A stretch of 15,775 nucleotides of DNA, from the NCBI GenBank assembly GCA_003501335.1, contig DNPQ01000563.1, forward strand, positions 1 through 15,775, in the 5' to 3' direction. How positions within the stretch are numbered: the stretch's first letter is position 1; each line of letters opens with the position of its first letter. This document shows positions 8,163 to 15,720 of this stretch, piece by piece. The DNA comes from Bacillota bacterium (GTDB lineage Bacteria > Bacillota > UBA4882 > UBA8346). A program made the translations under genes and the position numbers. The notes under the pieces are model-generated. The model was not told where the DNA came from. It searched no databases and saw nothing but the letters and a program-made list of their open reading frames with translations.

Positions 8163-8204
8163 AGAAGCTATCAATAACCTCACTTTACTATCATTAGTCA
8201 ACAA

Positions 8205-8498
8205 TTACTTATTAAACCACGATTTTGAGTTGAATGCAATTACAATTCGCTAAATTTTAAATGATTTTTCATTCATTTTGAGTGTTAATATAACCCTAAC
8301 TTAGAAACCATTGAAATACAGCCGGAGAGAGTGGAGAAAATACCGCTCCTCGTTTAAAATGTATATAAATGGAATAACCTAAGGAACAATTATTTTTTTG
8401 CGGGCTTTGACAAAGAAAAGGATTTAAAGTGGTAAAGATATATTTCCCGTTTTTTTAGCCGGAAGGGGAACCTTTGGCCTTTGGAGTCTAAAAAGCTC
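8205..8498. other. Gene-free stretch upstream of typA
   Basis: About 290 bases without a coding frame. It holds the typA promoter at one end and the 3' flank of the GH65 gene at the other. Small features are a six-pair stem GAGTGG/CCGCTC near 8328-8348 and a tandem seven-base repeat CCTTTGG at 8471-8484. Neither is followed by a convincing T run on the minus strand, so I cannot point to a sure terminator for the GH65 operon. Confidence 0.5.
8211..8239 (-). promoter_or_regulatory. Promoter of typA
   Basis: On the minus strand, TTGCAT (8234-8239), a 17-base spacer and TTTAAT (8211-8216) with an extended -10 TGG. Transcription would start near 8204, about 41 bases before the ATG. Confidence 0.7.
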
Positions 8499-10868
8499 TT
8501 ACTGACAGCCTACCGGGATTTGTTGTTCTTCTACCAAATTACATTTCTGCCCATCACACTCAAGCGTTAATGGTTCTCCTTTTAAAAGATGAAATGAAGC
8601 TCCGTTTGGATCGACCCCAACTTCCAAAATGTTTCCCCGGAAATTAATTCGGAAACTGTATTCTTGCCAACCCTCAGGAAGAACCGGATGAAAACTTATG
8701 GTGCCTTGATGAACGCGCATACCAGCGAAGCCATAAGCCAAGCACATCCAGGATCCCGCCATACTGGCTGCATGAATTCCATCTTTAGTATTACCCTGAA
8801 TATCATCTAAATCCGTTCGAACAGTTTTTAAAAAATATTGGTACCCTTTATCGAAATAACCAATTTCAGTCGCTACAATACTAAATATACTCGAAGACAA
8901 GGAAGAATCATGGGTAGTTATTTTTTCATAGAAATCAAAATCGCGCTGCTTTTGTTCCTTGCTAAATTGATCACCCAGTAGAAATAAAGCCAGAACCAGA
9001 TCAGCCTGTTTGCAAACCTGGTGCCGGTAGATGACCAAAGGATGAAAATGCATTAACAAGGGATATTGCTCAGGCCGCGTGTGAGAAAAGTCCCAAGGAA
9101 CCCGGTTTAAAAAATCATCGTCCTGCAAATGGATTTTTAATCCCGGATCATAAGGGATGCACATCTCTGTAGCCGCTTTTCCCCAGGCTTCCAGCTCCCC
9201 TTCTTCCAACCCAATTTTAGCTGCTAATTTTTGATATTCATCAGCAGCATTTTCTTTCATCCATAACGCGACTTGGCAGGCATATTCTAAATTTTCTTTC
9301 GCCATTAGGTTCGTGTAACAGTTATTATTCACAAGGGCCGAATATTCATCGGGCCCGGTAACCTCATTGATGCAAAATAGGTTCCCCCTTCCGGGGATAA
9401 AGGCTCCTAAATCCGCCCACAACCTGGCAGTTTCAAATAATAATTCCGCTCCATAGTGAATCAGGAAATCATGATCTGCAGTGGTTTCCACATACTTTTT
9501 TACCGCGAAGGCAATATCAGCATTGATATGATATTGGGCGGTTCCACCCGGAAAATAAGCTGAACATTCCTCGCCGTTAATGGTTCGCCAAGGGAACAAA
9601 GCCCCTTTGGGATGGGACATCTGTCTGGCCCTTTCTCTAGCCTGGGGAAGTAAGTTATACCGGTACTCCAAAAGCTTTCGGCCAATTTCAGGAAACGTGC
9701 ATAAAAAAAATGGCAAAATATAAGTCTCGCTATCCCAAAAATAATGTCCTTCATAGCCCTCACCGGTCAGCCCTTTGGCTGCGATGTTGGTTCTGCCGTT
9801 CCGGCCGACGGATTGCAAAAGATGAAACATATTGAAACGAATGGCCTGTAGGATCGCAGGTTCCCCTTTGATATCAACATGGCTTTGAAACCAAAAATCT
9901 CTTAAAAAATCCAATTGCAATTGTTTCATTCCTGCATAACCGGTTTCTCTAGCCTTCCATACCTCCTGCTTGGCCCTGGCTTCAATCGTTTCATCCAATG
10001 GTTGAACCGTCGGTTCAACCGCTCTATCCAATGATGTTACTACCGCAATATACTTGGTAAGAATAACCGGAACGTCTAAAGCCGCATGAACCTCATAAAC
10101 GGCTTGTACAGAAAATTCTTCGGTCTGATTTTGAATGGTATACCGATTTCCGGTTTCCATTTGATTGATCATGGCACTAGCCAACGTCAAACCGGAATTT
10201 TGAGTTTTTTGCACAATCAAACCGAATTCGCCATCTCCCAAGATATTGGAGACTGATAACACCCTCCCCTGAAGGCCGGAACCAACCCGGGGATCTTTTT
10301 CAGCGGATAAATTGGTTACATCCCCGTCAATAGCAGTCATGAATTGGATAGTCCCATTAAAGTTTAGCGGTTTCACTTCATAGCGGATCAATGCCCAGTG
10401 TTGATGTGCTAATGATATCATCCGCTCAATATGAATTGCGACCTTTTTCCCCCGTGGTGATGTCCAGATCAACCGGCGCTGTAAAATTCCTTCTTTAAAA
10501 GATACAGACCTTTGATAATCGCTTACTTTCCCCTCCAGCATGCTGAATTCTTCACCATCAACCACCAGTTTGATGATTTTACAATTGGCCACATTCAGCA
10601 TAGTCTGGCTTTTTTCAGCATAACCGTAAGCAATTTCCGGGTATTTGATGATCGCTGTTTCATAAAAACCATTGATATAAGTTCCTTCAACCCCAGGCCA
10701 ACCAGGACCGGAATAACCCTCTTCAAAAGTACCGCGCATTCCAAAATAACCATTACCGAGCGCAAAGGCGGTTTCATTTCGGGCATTGTTTTCGACTGTA
10801 AAACGGTTTTCAACAACTTCCCATTCATCATAAGCATAATGAGGCGACTTAAGGGGTATATTTATCAT
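8499..10868 (-). CDS. GH65 alpha-disaccharide phosphorylase
   Basis: This encodes 789 residues from the ATG at 10866-10868, with TAGGAGA ten bases upstream; an earlier in-frame start would add 19 residues without a ribosome site. Glycoside hydrolase family 65 enzymes phosphorolyse an alpha-linked disaccharide with inversion, giving beta-glucose 1-phosphate. Visible are an N-terminal beta-sandwich region (NETAFALGNGYFGMRG), the helical-barrel motif HYFWDSETYILPFF (W378, D379, E381), the catalytic segment VTGPDEYSALVNNNCYTN with E508 the likely general acid, the KQADLVLALF helix, and the phosphate-binding THDSSLSSS (H653, S655, S656). A small C-terminal beta domain follows. There is no signal peptide, so it is cytoplasmic. 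Kojibiose, trehalose, nigerose and maltose phosphorylases share this fold, and I cannot fix the substrate. It follows the alpha-glucoside permeases on the same strand, matching uptake and then phosphorolysis. No beta-phosphoglucomutase lies alongside. Confidence 0.93.
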   Translation of the reverse strand: MINIPLKSPHYAYDEWEVVENRFTVENNARNETAFALGNGYFGMRGTFEEGYSGPGWPGVEGTYINGFYETAIIKYPEIAYGYAEKSQTMLNVANCKIIKLVVDGEEFSMLEGKVSDYQRSVSFKEGILQRRLIWTSPRGKKVAIHIERMISLAHQHWALIRYEVKPLNFNGTIQFMTAIDGDVTNLSAEKDPRVGSGLQGRVLSVSNILGDGEFGLIVQKTQNSGLTLASAMINQMETGNRYTIQNQTEEFSVQAVYEVHAALDVPVILTKYIAVVTSLDRAVEPTVQPLDETIEARAKQEVWKARETGYAGMKQLQLDFLRDFWFQSHVDIKGEPAILQAIRFNMFHLLQSVGRNGRTNIAAKGLTGEGYEGHYFWDSETYILPFFLCTFPEIGRKLLEYRYNLLPQARERARQMSHPKGALFPWRTINGEECSAYFPGGTAQYHINADIAFAVKKYVETTADHDFLIHYGAELLFETARLWADLGAFIPGRGNLFCINEVTGPDEYSALVNNNCYTNLMAKENLEYACQVALWMKENAADEYQKLAAKIGLEEGELEAWGKAATEMCIPYDPGLKIHLQDDDFLNRVPWDFSHTRPEQYPLLMHFHPLVIYRHQVCKQADLVLALFLLGDQFSKEQKQRDFDFYEKITTHDSSLSSSIFSIVATEIGYFDKGYQYFLKTVRTDLDDIQGNTKDGIHAASMAGSWMCLAYGFAGMRVHQGTISFHPVLPEGWQEYSFRINFRGNILEVGVDPNGASFHLLKGEPLTLECDGQKCNLVEEQQIPVGCQ

Positions 10869-11010
10869 GATCTGCAATCTCCTATTGATTTTTGTTGTTT
10901 CTATGGATGCAAATGAAGTAGCCACGGTCTTGGATGCAAAAGACGTACTATATTTTTGTTGCTTTTTTCCAATCGAACGGGTTGAAGAATCCCTATAAAA
11001 ATCAGGATTT

Positions 11011-11913
11011 CTACCCCTTAACCGCTCCAGCCAAGATACCTCTGACGAAATATTTCTGGAAAGCTAAAAATATAATCAAGGGCAAAATCATGGACGCAAA
11101 GGCTGCCGGTGTCATAATATTCCAGCCTGCATCCAGTGAACCCAGTAAACTGGTGAGTCTGACGGTTAAAGGACTTAATGCCGGATTACCTAGGACAACC
11201 ATGGCGACAAGTAAATCATTCCAAATCCATAGGAACTGGAAAATCGCCAAACTAGCGAAAACCGGTTTGGACATCGGGGCAATCAGTATTGAAAAAATCT
11301 TCAAATTATTGGCTCCATCAATTTTAGCCGCTTCGATCAATGAATAAGGGAGTTGAGCGAAATAATTGTGAAACAGATAAATGCATAACGGCAGGCCGAA
11401 AGCAGTATGTGCCAGCCAGATGCCGGGAAAAGTCCCATTTAAATGAATTCCTTTTAAAGTTAATAAAACGGGAACCAATACGGTTTGCAAAGGAACAATT
11501 TGCATCGCAATAATCGCCACAAACAAAAGTTTACGGCCGGGGAATTTGTAAAACGAGAGAGGGTAAGCCGCCAGGGCTCCGATAAAAATCGGCAGAATCG
11601 TAGAGGGTATTGTAATAATAAGAGAATTTATGAACCCTCCGCCAATACCCTTACTGGATAATACGGTTTTATAATTATCCAAGGTAAACCGCCCGGGATG
11701 CAGGAATGCAGACCACCAACCCGTCGTCAGCATATCGCCGATAGGCCGGATGGAGCTGATAAAGAGCATTAAAATAGGTATCAACCATATCAGTACAATG
11801 ACTGCCAGGGAAACATTCATAACCAGTTTACTCCACTTCCAATGGACGAACCCATGGATTGGCAGTTTGAAAGTCTTTCGCGTTTCGAGGGTATTTTCAC
11901 GCTCCACCATCAT
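11011..11913 (-). CDS. aglG: Alpha-glucoside ABC permease, AglG-like
   Basis: This encodes 300 residues. The ATG at 11911-11913 has GGGAGG five bases upstream; a second ATG follows at once (eight-base spacing) and could be the true start. It is a six-span inner-membrane permease of the MalG type. The cytoplasmic EAA loop that docks the ATPase reads EAAKIDGANNLKIFSILIAP. Features typical of the AglG subgroup are the VPLQTVLVPVL segment, GIWLAHTAFGLPLCIYLFHNY, FLWIWNDLLVA and the C-terminal FVRGILAGAVKG. It pairs with the permease encoded just upstream, whose stop codon lies 17 bases from this start, so the two are co-transcribed. The subgroup handles alpha-glucosides such as sucrose, maltose or trehalose. 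The symbol is assigned by resemblance. Confidence 0.9.
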   Translation of the reverse strand: MMVERENTLETRKTFKLPIHGFVHWKWSKLVMNVSLAVIVLIWLIPILMLFISSIRPIGDMLTTGWWSAFLHPGRFTLDNYKTVLSSKGIGGGFINSLIITIPSTILPIFIGALAAYPLSFYKFPGRKLLFVAIIAMQIVPLQTVLVPVLLTLKGIHLNGTFPGIWLAHTAFGLPLCIYLFHNYFAQLPYSLIEAAKIDGANNLKIFSILIAPMSKPVFASLAIFQFLWIWNDLLVAMVVLGNPALSPLTVRLTSLLGSLDAGWNIMTPAAFASMILPLIIFLAFQKYFVRGILAGAVKG

Positions 11914-11930
11914 ATCTTCCTCCCTGTCTG

Positions 11931-13118
11931 TTATTCCCGGACACTTTCCTCATAGGATAAATTGCGAATATTCATCAATAAAATAGGGGTTACTGCGATA
12001 AACAAAACCACCGCCATGGCTGAAGCATATTGAAAATTATTGAGATTAAAGGCAGTCATATAGATCCGGTTGGCTACGACCTCGCTGGAGTTGAAAGGGC
12101 CGCCTTGAGTCAAGGCATAAATAATATCAAAGACCTTTAAGACCCACATGATCATTTGGGTGATCACCAGGACAATTGTGGATTGGATCACCGGGATTTC
12201 GATTTTAAAAAATATCCGGGCGTTGTTAGCCCCTTCAATTCGGGCCATCTCAATCAATTCAACCGGAACGGATTTCAAAGCAGCGCTAAAAATAACGGTG
12301 CAAAAACCGACTTGCATCCATATGGCGGCAAAAATCACTGCCAAATTAACCAGATCGGGTCTGCCCAAAAAGGCGATCCCACCAAAACTATTGGCGGAAA
12401 CCAAGTTGAGATGTTGCAATAAACTCATCACTCCATGAATCATTGCATTGATCGTTCCGGTATGGACATCTTTAAAGTACATAAAATTCCAGATCACGGC
12501 CGATGCCGCTCCCGATATCGCCATAGGCAAAAAAATGACGGTTTTCGCGAAAGTTGACCATCTAACCCGGTCCGCCAAAGCGGCGATTAACAATCCGATA
12601 ATAACCGTGAATGTTGTAAAAATCACCAGCCAGATAAAGTTGTTTTTAAAAGCGGTCAGCATAGTATGATCGCTGATCATGTCACTGTAATTTTTTAAAC
12701 CCGAAAATTGTTGATCTCCGTCACTTGATTGATGTTGCTGATGAATCGACATAATCAATAGTTCCACCGTATCCTGTATGGTCATGTCAGCATTAATATC
12801 GCCGGAAGCAAGATGAATCTTGTATTGATGAAGGTTTTGATCAACCACTTTTCCCCAACCAGGGATTTCCTCAATAAGATCGCTGCGGCTGATTTCTTTT
12901 CCCGCCTGATTCTTTAATTGCGATAGAAATTTTTGTCGAAATTGGCTCTCGCTGAAAGTCACCTGTTGATTCAAACTAAGATAAATGGTTTGTATTGTCG
13001 GTATTACCAAAAAGAATAAAACCAGTATGATTGCAGGCAAAAGCCATACATAATAACCCAGCCATTCGCGAATCCGACTTTTCTTCCAGGCTCCTACCCT
13101 ATTTGGACTGCCCATCAT
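11931..13118 (-). CDS. aglF: Alpha-glucoside ABC permease, AglF-like, with extra loop
   Basis: This encodes 395 residues from the ATG at 13116-13118. A second ATG at 13113-13115 is better spaced (seven bases) from GGGGAG (13123-13128), and an upstream GTG would swallow that site. It is a MalF-type permease. The first membrane span is at about 24-48, then core spans, and the ATPase-docking loop reads EMARIEGANNARIFFKIEIP. The segment ALTQGGPFNSSEVVANRIYMTAF is typical of the AglF group. Odd feature: between the first span and the conserved FSGLKNY (138-144) lie about 85 residues rich in Gln, Asp and Ser. In ordinary members this gap is much shorter, so there is an added extracytoplasmic loop, loosely comparable to the large loop of enterobacterial MalF. 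No ATPase gene is present in the window; such systems often share one ATPase encoded elsewhere. Confidence 0.88.
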   Translation of the reverse strand: MMGSPNRVGAWKKSRIREWLGYYVWLLPAIILVLFFLVIPTIQTIYLSLNQQVTFSESQFRQKFLSQLKNQAGKEISRSDLIEEIPGWGKVVDQNLHQYKIHLASGDINADMTIQDTVELLIMSIHQQHQSSDGDQQFSGLKNYSDMISDHTMLTAFKNNFIWLVIFTTFTVIIGLLIAALADRVRWSTFAKTVIFLPMAISGAASAVIWNFMYFKDVHTGTINAMIHGVMSLLQHLNLVSANSFGGIAFLGRPDLVNLAVIFAAIWMQVGFCTVIFSAALKSVPVELIEMARIEGANNARIFFKIEIPVIQSTIVLVITQMIMWVLKVFDIIYALTQGGPFNSSEVVANRIYMTAFNLNNFQYASAMAVVLFIAVTPILLMNIRNLSYEESVRE

Positions 13119-13168
13119 CTCACTCCCCGTCACAAAAAATATTTTCAGTCCTCAATACCGGCGACTCC

Positions 13169-13213
13169 AAAAAAAACGGCCCCAAAAGTAGTATTGGCTG
13201 ACTCTTGAGGCCG
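13169..13213 (-). terminator. Strong intergenic terminator/attenuator between aglE and aglF
   Basis: A 12-pair stem (13202-13213 with 13177-13188, ten Watson-Crick pairs and two G-U) has a GGCC/GGCC core and a 13-base loop and is followed on the minus strand by eight T (13169-13176). It lies 20 bases past the binding-protein stop and about 50 bases before the first permease. Partial read-through would give far more binding protein than permease, the usual stoichiometry of such systems. Confidence 0.9.
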
Positions 13214-13232
13214 ACCGGTTGCTATAAAAGGT

Positions 13233-14491
13233 TTAATAGTTCTTTTTCGCTAGGGATTCCATGTTTTCAAGAATAGAATCTAGTTTTGCAGGATCCTGAA
13301 TGAATTGTTTGCAGGCATCCCAATCGCCGCCTTGATTGCCCACTGCCGGAGGCATAAGGTCCGAGGCATCGAATGCGTAAACTTCGGCCCTGGTTAAAAT
13401 ACGGGCTGAATTTCTGCTGACCCCATTGGGATAAGCATCGAGTGAAACCCCTTTGTTCTGAGAAAGAAAACCGTTTTTAACTGCAATTTCATTAGCCTGT
13501 ACTGTGGTGAGGAACTTCATCAACTTCTTGACGGCCGGTTTATCGGAAAAAGCTACAAATACGTCAGCGCCACCTACAACCGGGACTCCATATTTGGGAT
13601 TAATCGAAGGGAAGGCAAAAAAGTCCATATCCTCACCAAGTTTCACCTTGGGAAGCTGAGAAGTTACAATGCCGCCCATAAAATCGCCTTCATAATACAT
13701 ATAGGCTTTGGGATTTTCTTGAAATACGGCAATAGCTCCATTTTGAAATGTAGTAGCGAGCGTGCCGTCAATCCCACCGGCTAGATTTTTAGAATCGCCG
13801 ACGATCTGCCCCCAGGTCTGAAATGCTTTTTTGACAGCCGGATGCGTCCAGGGAATATCATGATCAATCCATTGCTGATACAATTCAGGCCCAGCCGTTC
13901 GGATCATAATGTTTTCAAGCCAATCGCTTAACGGCCAACCAATATCGGCCCCGATGGACCAAGGGGTCTTTCCGGCAGCAACAATTTTTTTATCCAAAGC
14001 GATGAGTTCGTTCCAAGTTTTAGGAACGGCCCAACCGTTTTTCTTAAATTCTTTCGGGTTATACCAAATGACTGACTTATTAGCGACTTTAAAGTAAACA
14101 CCATATAATTTACCGCCGTAACTGCCAAGACCGATCCAAGTTTTCGCATAATTCTTCAAATCATTCTTGGAAAGATAGTTTAAAGGCTGGAGTTCGCCTG
14201 TCTTTGCCAGTTCTTGAAGCTTTCCGGGGTTTGGTAAAATGGCAATATCCGGAAGGGTTTTTGCTTTCGCAGCTGTAGCTAAAACAGCATTTAAATCACG
14301 GGTAGTATTAAAATTCACTTTCACCCCCGCAGCTTCGGCAATCTTATTAAAGGTTGCCAGCTCACTGCCGCCCCAAGTGCCCGTGATGGAGATAACGGAA
14401 TTATCTCCAAAAGCGCTTTGGGTAAAAAAATAACTCCTACTAGCATCAATACAAATAGAGTTCCGACCCCTTTTTTTCTCTTCAATTTCAT
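13233..14491 (-). CDS. aglE: Alpha-glucoside-binding protein, AglE-like; frameshifted as given
   Basis: This is an extracytoplasmic sugar-binding protein for the ABC importer. The intact product would be 419 residues but is read in two frames. The ATG at 14489-14491 (Shine-Dalgarno AGGGGAG at 14494-14500) opens a signal peptide, MKLKRKKG plus a hydrophobic core. At a run of seven T (14424-14430 on the coding strand) the frame changes by -1 and continues as FFTQSAFG, then DNSVISITGTWGG and the mature domain. Uncorrected, the first frame stops at 14321 after 56 residues. The second frame has no start before a GTG at residue 57. Subgroup traits are ISITGTWGGSE, PDIAILPNPGKL, YGVYFKVANKSVIWYNP, WPLSDWLENIMIRTAGPE and a C-terminal WDACKQFI. 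Signal cleavage is predicted after Ala-Phe-Gly, and there is no lipobox cysteine. Most likely a homopolymer read error; see the findings for the slippage alternative. Confidence 0.85.
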
Positions 14492-14512
14492 CACTCCCCT
14501 GTTATATTCAAC

Positions 14513-14526
14513 TGGAATCGTTTCCA
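14513..14526. promoter_or_regulatory. Operator O2 in the aglE leader
   Basis: TGGAATCGTTTCCA on the plus strand, one base from the perfect palindrome TGGAAACGTTTCCA. It lies in the transcribed leader, about 45 bases after the predicted start of transcription, and 65 bases centre to centre from the promoter operator. That is close to a whole number of helical turns, so a looping or roadblock role is possible. Confidence 0.75.
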
Positions 14527-14570
14527 ATGATGCGTATAAATATTTCATTGGAAAATCACCATCCATATTC

Positions 14571-14599
14571 ATAATAATAGAAACGTTTCCAGTTGTCAA
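14571..14599 (-). promoter_or_regulatory. Promoter of the aglE operon
   Basis: On the minus strand, a perfect TTGACA (14594-14599), a 17-base spacer and TATTAT (14571-14576). Transcription should start near 14564, giving a leader of about 73 bases. The spacer is almost wholly filled by an operator palindrome, so a bound repressor would block RNA polymerase directly. Confidence 0.88.
14578..14591. promoter_or_regulatory. Operator O1 inside the aglE promoter
   Basis: TGGAAACGTTTCTA on the minus strand, with a perfect GAAACGTTTC core and one mismatch to the full palindrome. It begins two bases after the -35 and ends one base before the -10. The CG-centred form is typical of LacI-family operators and also resembles a CcpA cre site. 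Confidence 0.82.
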
Positions 14600-14665
14600 C
14601 AATAACCAATAAAGAACTTTTTTAACAAAAGAAAAATCCGCAGGAGAGATCGAAAAGAAAAAAGC

Positions 14666-15640
14666 TCAAGTTGAACGGATGACTAATTCAGGTTGGATAC
14701 ATTGGCAGATGAATTGATTTTCAGCGCCGGCCAGTATGTTCATCATCCGCTTGGCTCCTTCTAAACCAAGTTGATAAGCGGGTTGACGAACCGTTGTCAG
14801 TCCTAAATATTTTGACGGCAAGGTATCATCATAACCGATAATAGTAATCCGATGACCCAATTCTTGAAGGGCAGTAAAGCCTCCGTAAGCAAATTCATCG
14901 CAGTAATAAAATATGCCGTCGATCTCGTTTGCTTGCAGTATTTCTTTGGTTATGTAATAGGATTCTTTTTCATAGATATCAAAAGGCATATCTTCCTTGA
15001 TCTCAATCAGCTTCTGGCAGACGATTGCCAAATGATGTTCTTTTAATTTGCCTATAAATCCCGCCAAGCGTTTTTCAAATTGTTGATTTTGGGTATTTTC
15101 CCCCACAAAGGCGATCTTCTTAGCGTTCTTCGATAGCAAATAAGCGGCCGCCATTTCACCCCCTGCATAGTTGTTGAAATAAATTGAGTTGACGTTCTCT
15201 TCAAAGTAATCCAGATAAAGATAAGGAATACCGTTGATCTGCAACTGTTCTTTCTCCAGCGCCGTCATTTTCGTGGATACATTAAGGACGCCGGCCAAAT
15301 TCTCATAGGGAATCCGGTTGAAAACATTGCTGCGATCTTCGCCCATATTAAAAACCAGCATATTATAATGGGATTGTTGCAAGCCATAATAGATACCCTT
15401 CAGGATTTCATAAAAAAACGGATGAATGGCCGTGGTAAAAACCACCCCGATAGTCGGCTGGGAATAATGGCCCTTTACCAAGCTCCGGGCAGTTTTATTC
15501 GGCTTATATCGTAATTTTTTGGATACTTCCAGCACTTTTTCCCGCGTTTCCGGGGACACATTTTGCCCGCCGTTCATCACTCTGGAAACGGTTCCGATCC
15601 CTACCCCGGCTAATTTCGCAACTTCTTTAATTGTCGTCAT
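14666..15640 (-). CDS. LacI-family transcriptional regulator of the alpha-glucoside operon
   Basis: This encodes 324 residues, normal for the family. The ATG has a modest GGGG site five bases upstream (GGGGTAAAA then ATG). Residues 3 to about 60 are the LacI-type DNA-binding domain: TIKEVAKLAGVGIGTVSRVMNG with the recognition helix around TVSRVMN, then the hinge region ending YKPNKTARSLVKG. The rest is a periplasmic-binding-protein-like effector domain (IGVVFTTAIHPFF, then GIFYYCDEFAYGGFTALQELG and ITIIGYDDT), so a sugar ligand is expected. Its own promoter and the transporter promoter carry the same operator, which argues for autoregulation and repression of the operon. It lies directly upstream of aglE on the same strand with no obvious terminator between. 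The effector could be an alpha-glucoside or a phosphorolysis product; the sequence does not say. Confidence 0.93.
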   Translation of the reverse strand: MTTIKEVAKLAGVGIGTVSRVMNGGQNVSPETREKVLEVSKKLRYKPNKTARSLVKGHYSQPTIGVVFTTAIHPFFYEILKGIYYGLQQSHYNMLVFNMGEDRSNVFNRIPYENLAGVLNVSTKMTALEKEQLQINGIPYLYLDYFEENVNSIYFNNYAGGEMAAAYLLSKNAKKIAFVGENTQNQQFEKRLAGFIGKLKEHHLAIVCQKLIEIKEDMPFDIYEKESYYITKEILQANEIDGIFYYCDEFAYGGFTALQELGHRITIIGYDDTLPSKYLGLTTVRQPAYQLGLEGAKRMMNILAGAENQFICQCIQPELVIRST

Positions 15641-15664
15641 TTTTACCCCGTGATTTTTTCTATA

Positions 15665-15693
15665 ATTTTACTGGAAATGTTTCCATTTGGCAA
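15665..15693 (-). promoter_or_regulatory. Promoter of the regulator gene
   Basis: On the minus strand, TTGCCA (15688-15693), a 17-base spacer and TAAAAT (15665-15670). The start of transcription should be near 15658, about 18 bases before the ATG. The spacer contains an operator placed exactly as in the aglE promoter. Confidence 0.8.
15672..15685. promoter_or_regulatory. Operator O3 inside the regulator promoter
   Basis: TGGAAACATTTCCA on the minus strand, perfect six-base arms around a two-base centre and one base away from TGGAAACGTTTCCA. It lies two bases after the -35 and one base before the -10, the same register as O1, supporting negative autoregulation. Confidence 0.82.
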
Positions 15694-15720
15694 GAATGAA
15701 TTGAAAAAAGACATCAAAAT

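Noticed and set aside
8395..8495. Terminator of the GH65 gene
   Set aside because: T or A runs are present, but I found no GC-rich stem directly before a T run on the minus strand.
13233..14324. Binding-protein gene starting at the GTG at 14322-14324
   Set aside because: It would begin inside the mature domain with no signal peptide and no ribosome site. The conserved N-terminal ISITGTWGG strand lies upstream in the same frame and joins a normal leader after a one-base correction.
14513..14591. The palindromes as CcpA cre sites rather than operators of the local regulator
   Set aside because: Not excluded, but a third copy in the regulator's own promoter in the same register favours the local LacI-family protein.
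14321..14602. Separate 93-residue ORF upstream of the binding protein
   Set aside because: Its upstream half runs through the promoter and operators. Only the part from 14491 is coding, and that part is the binding protein's signal peptide.
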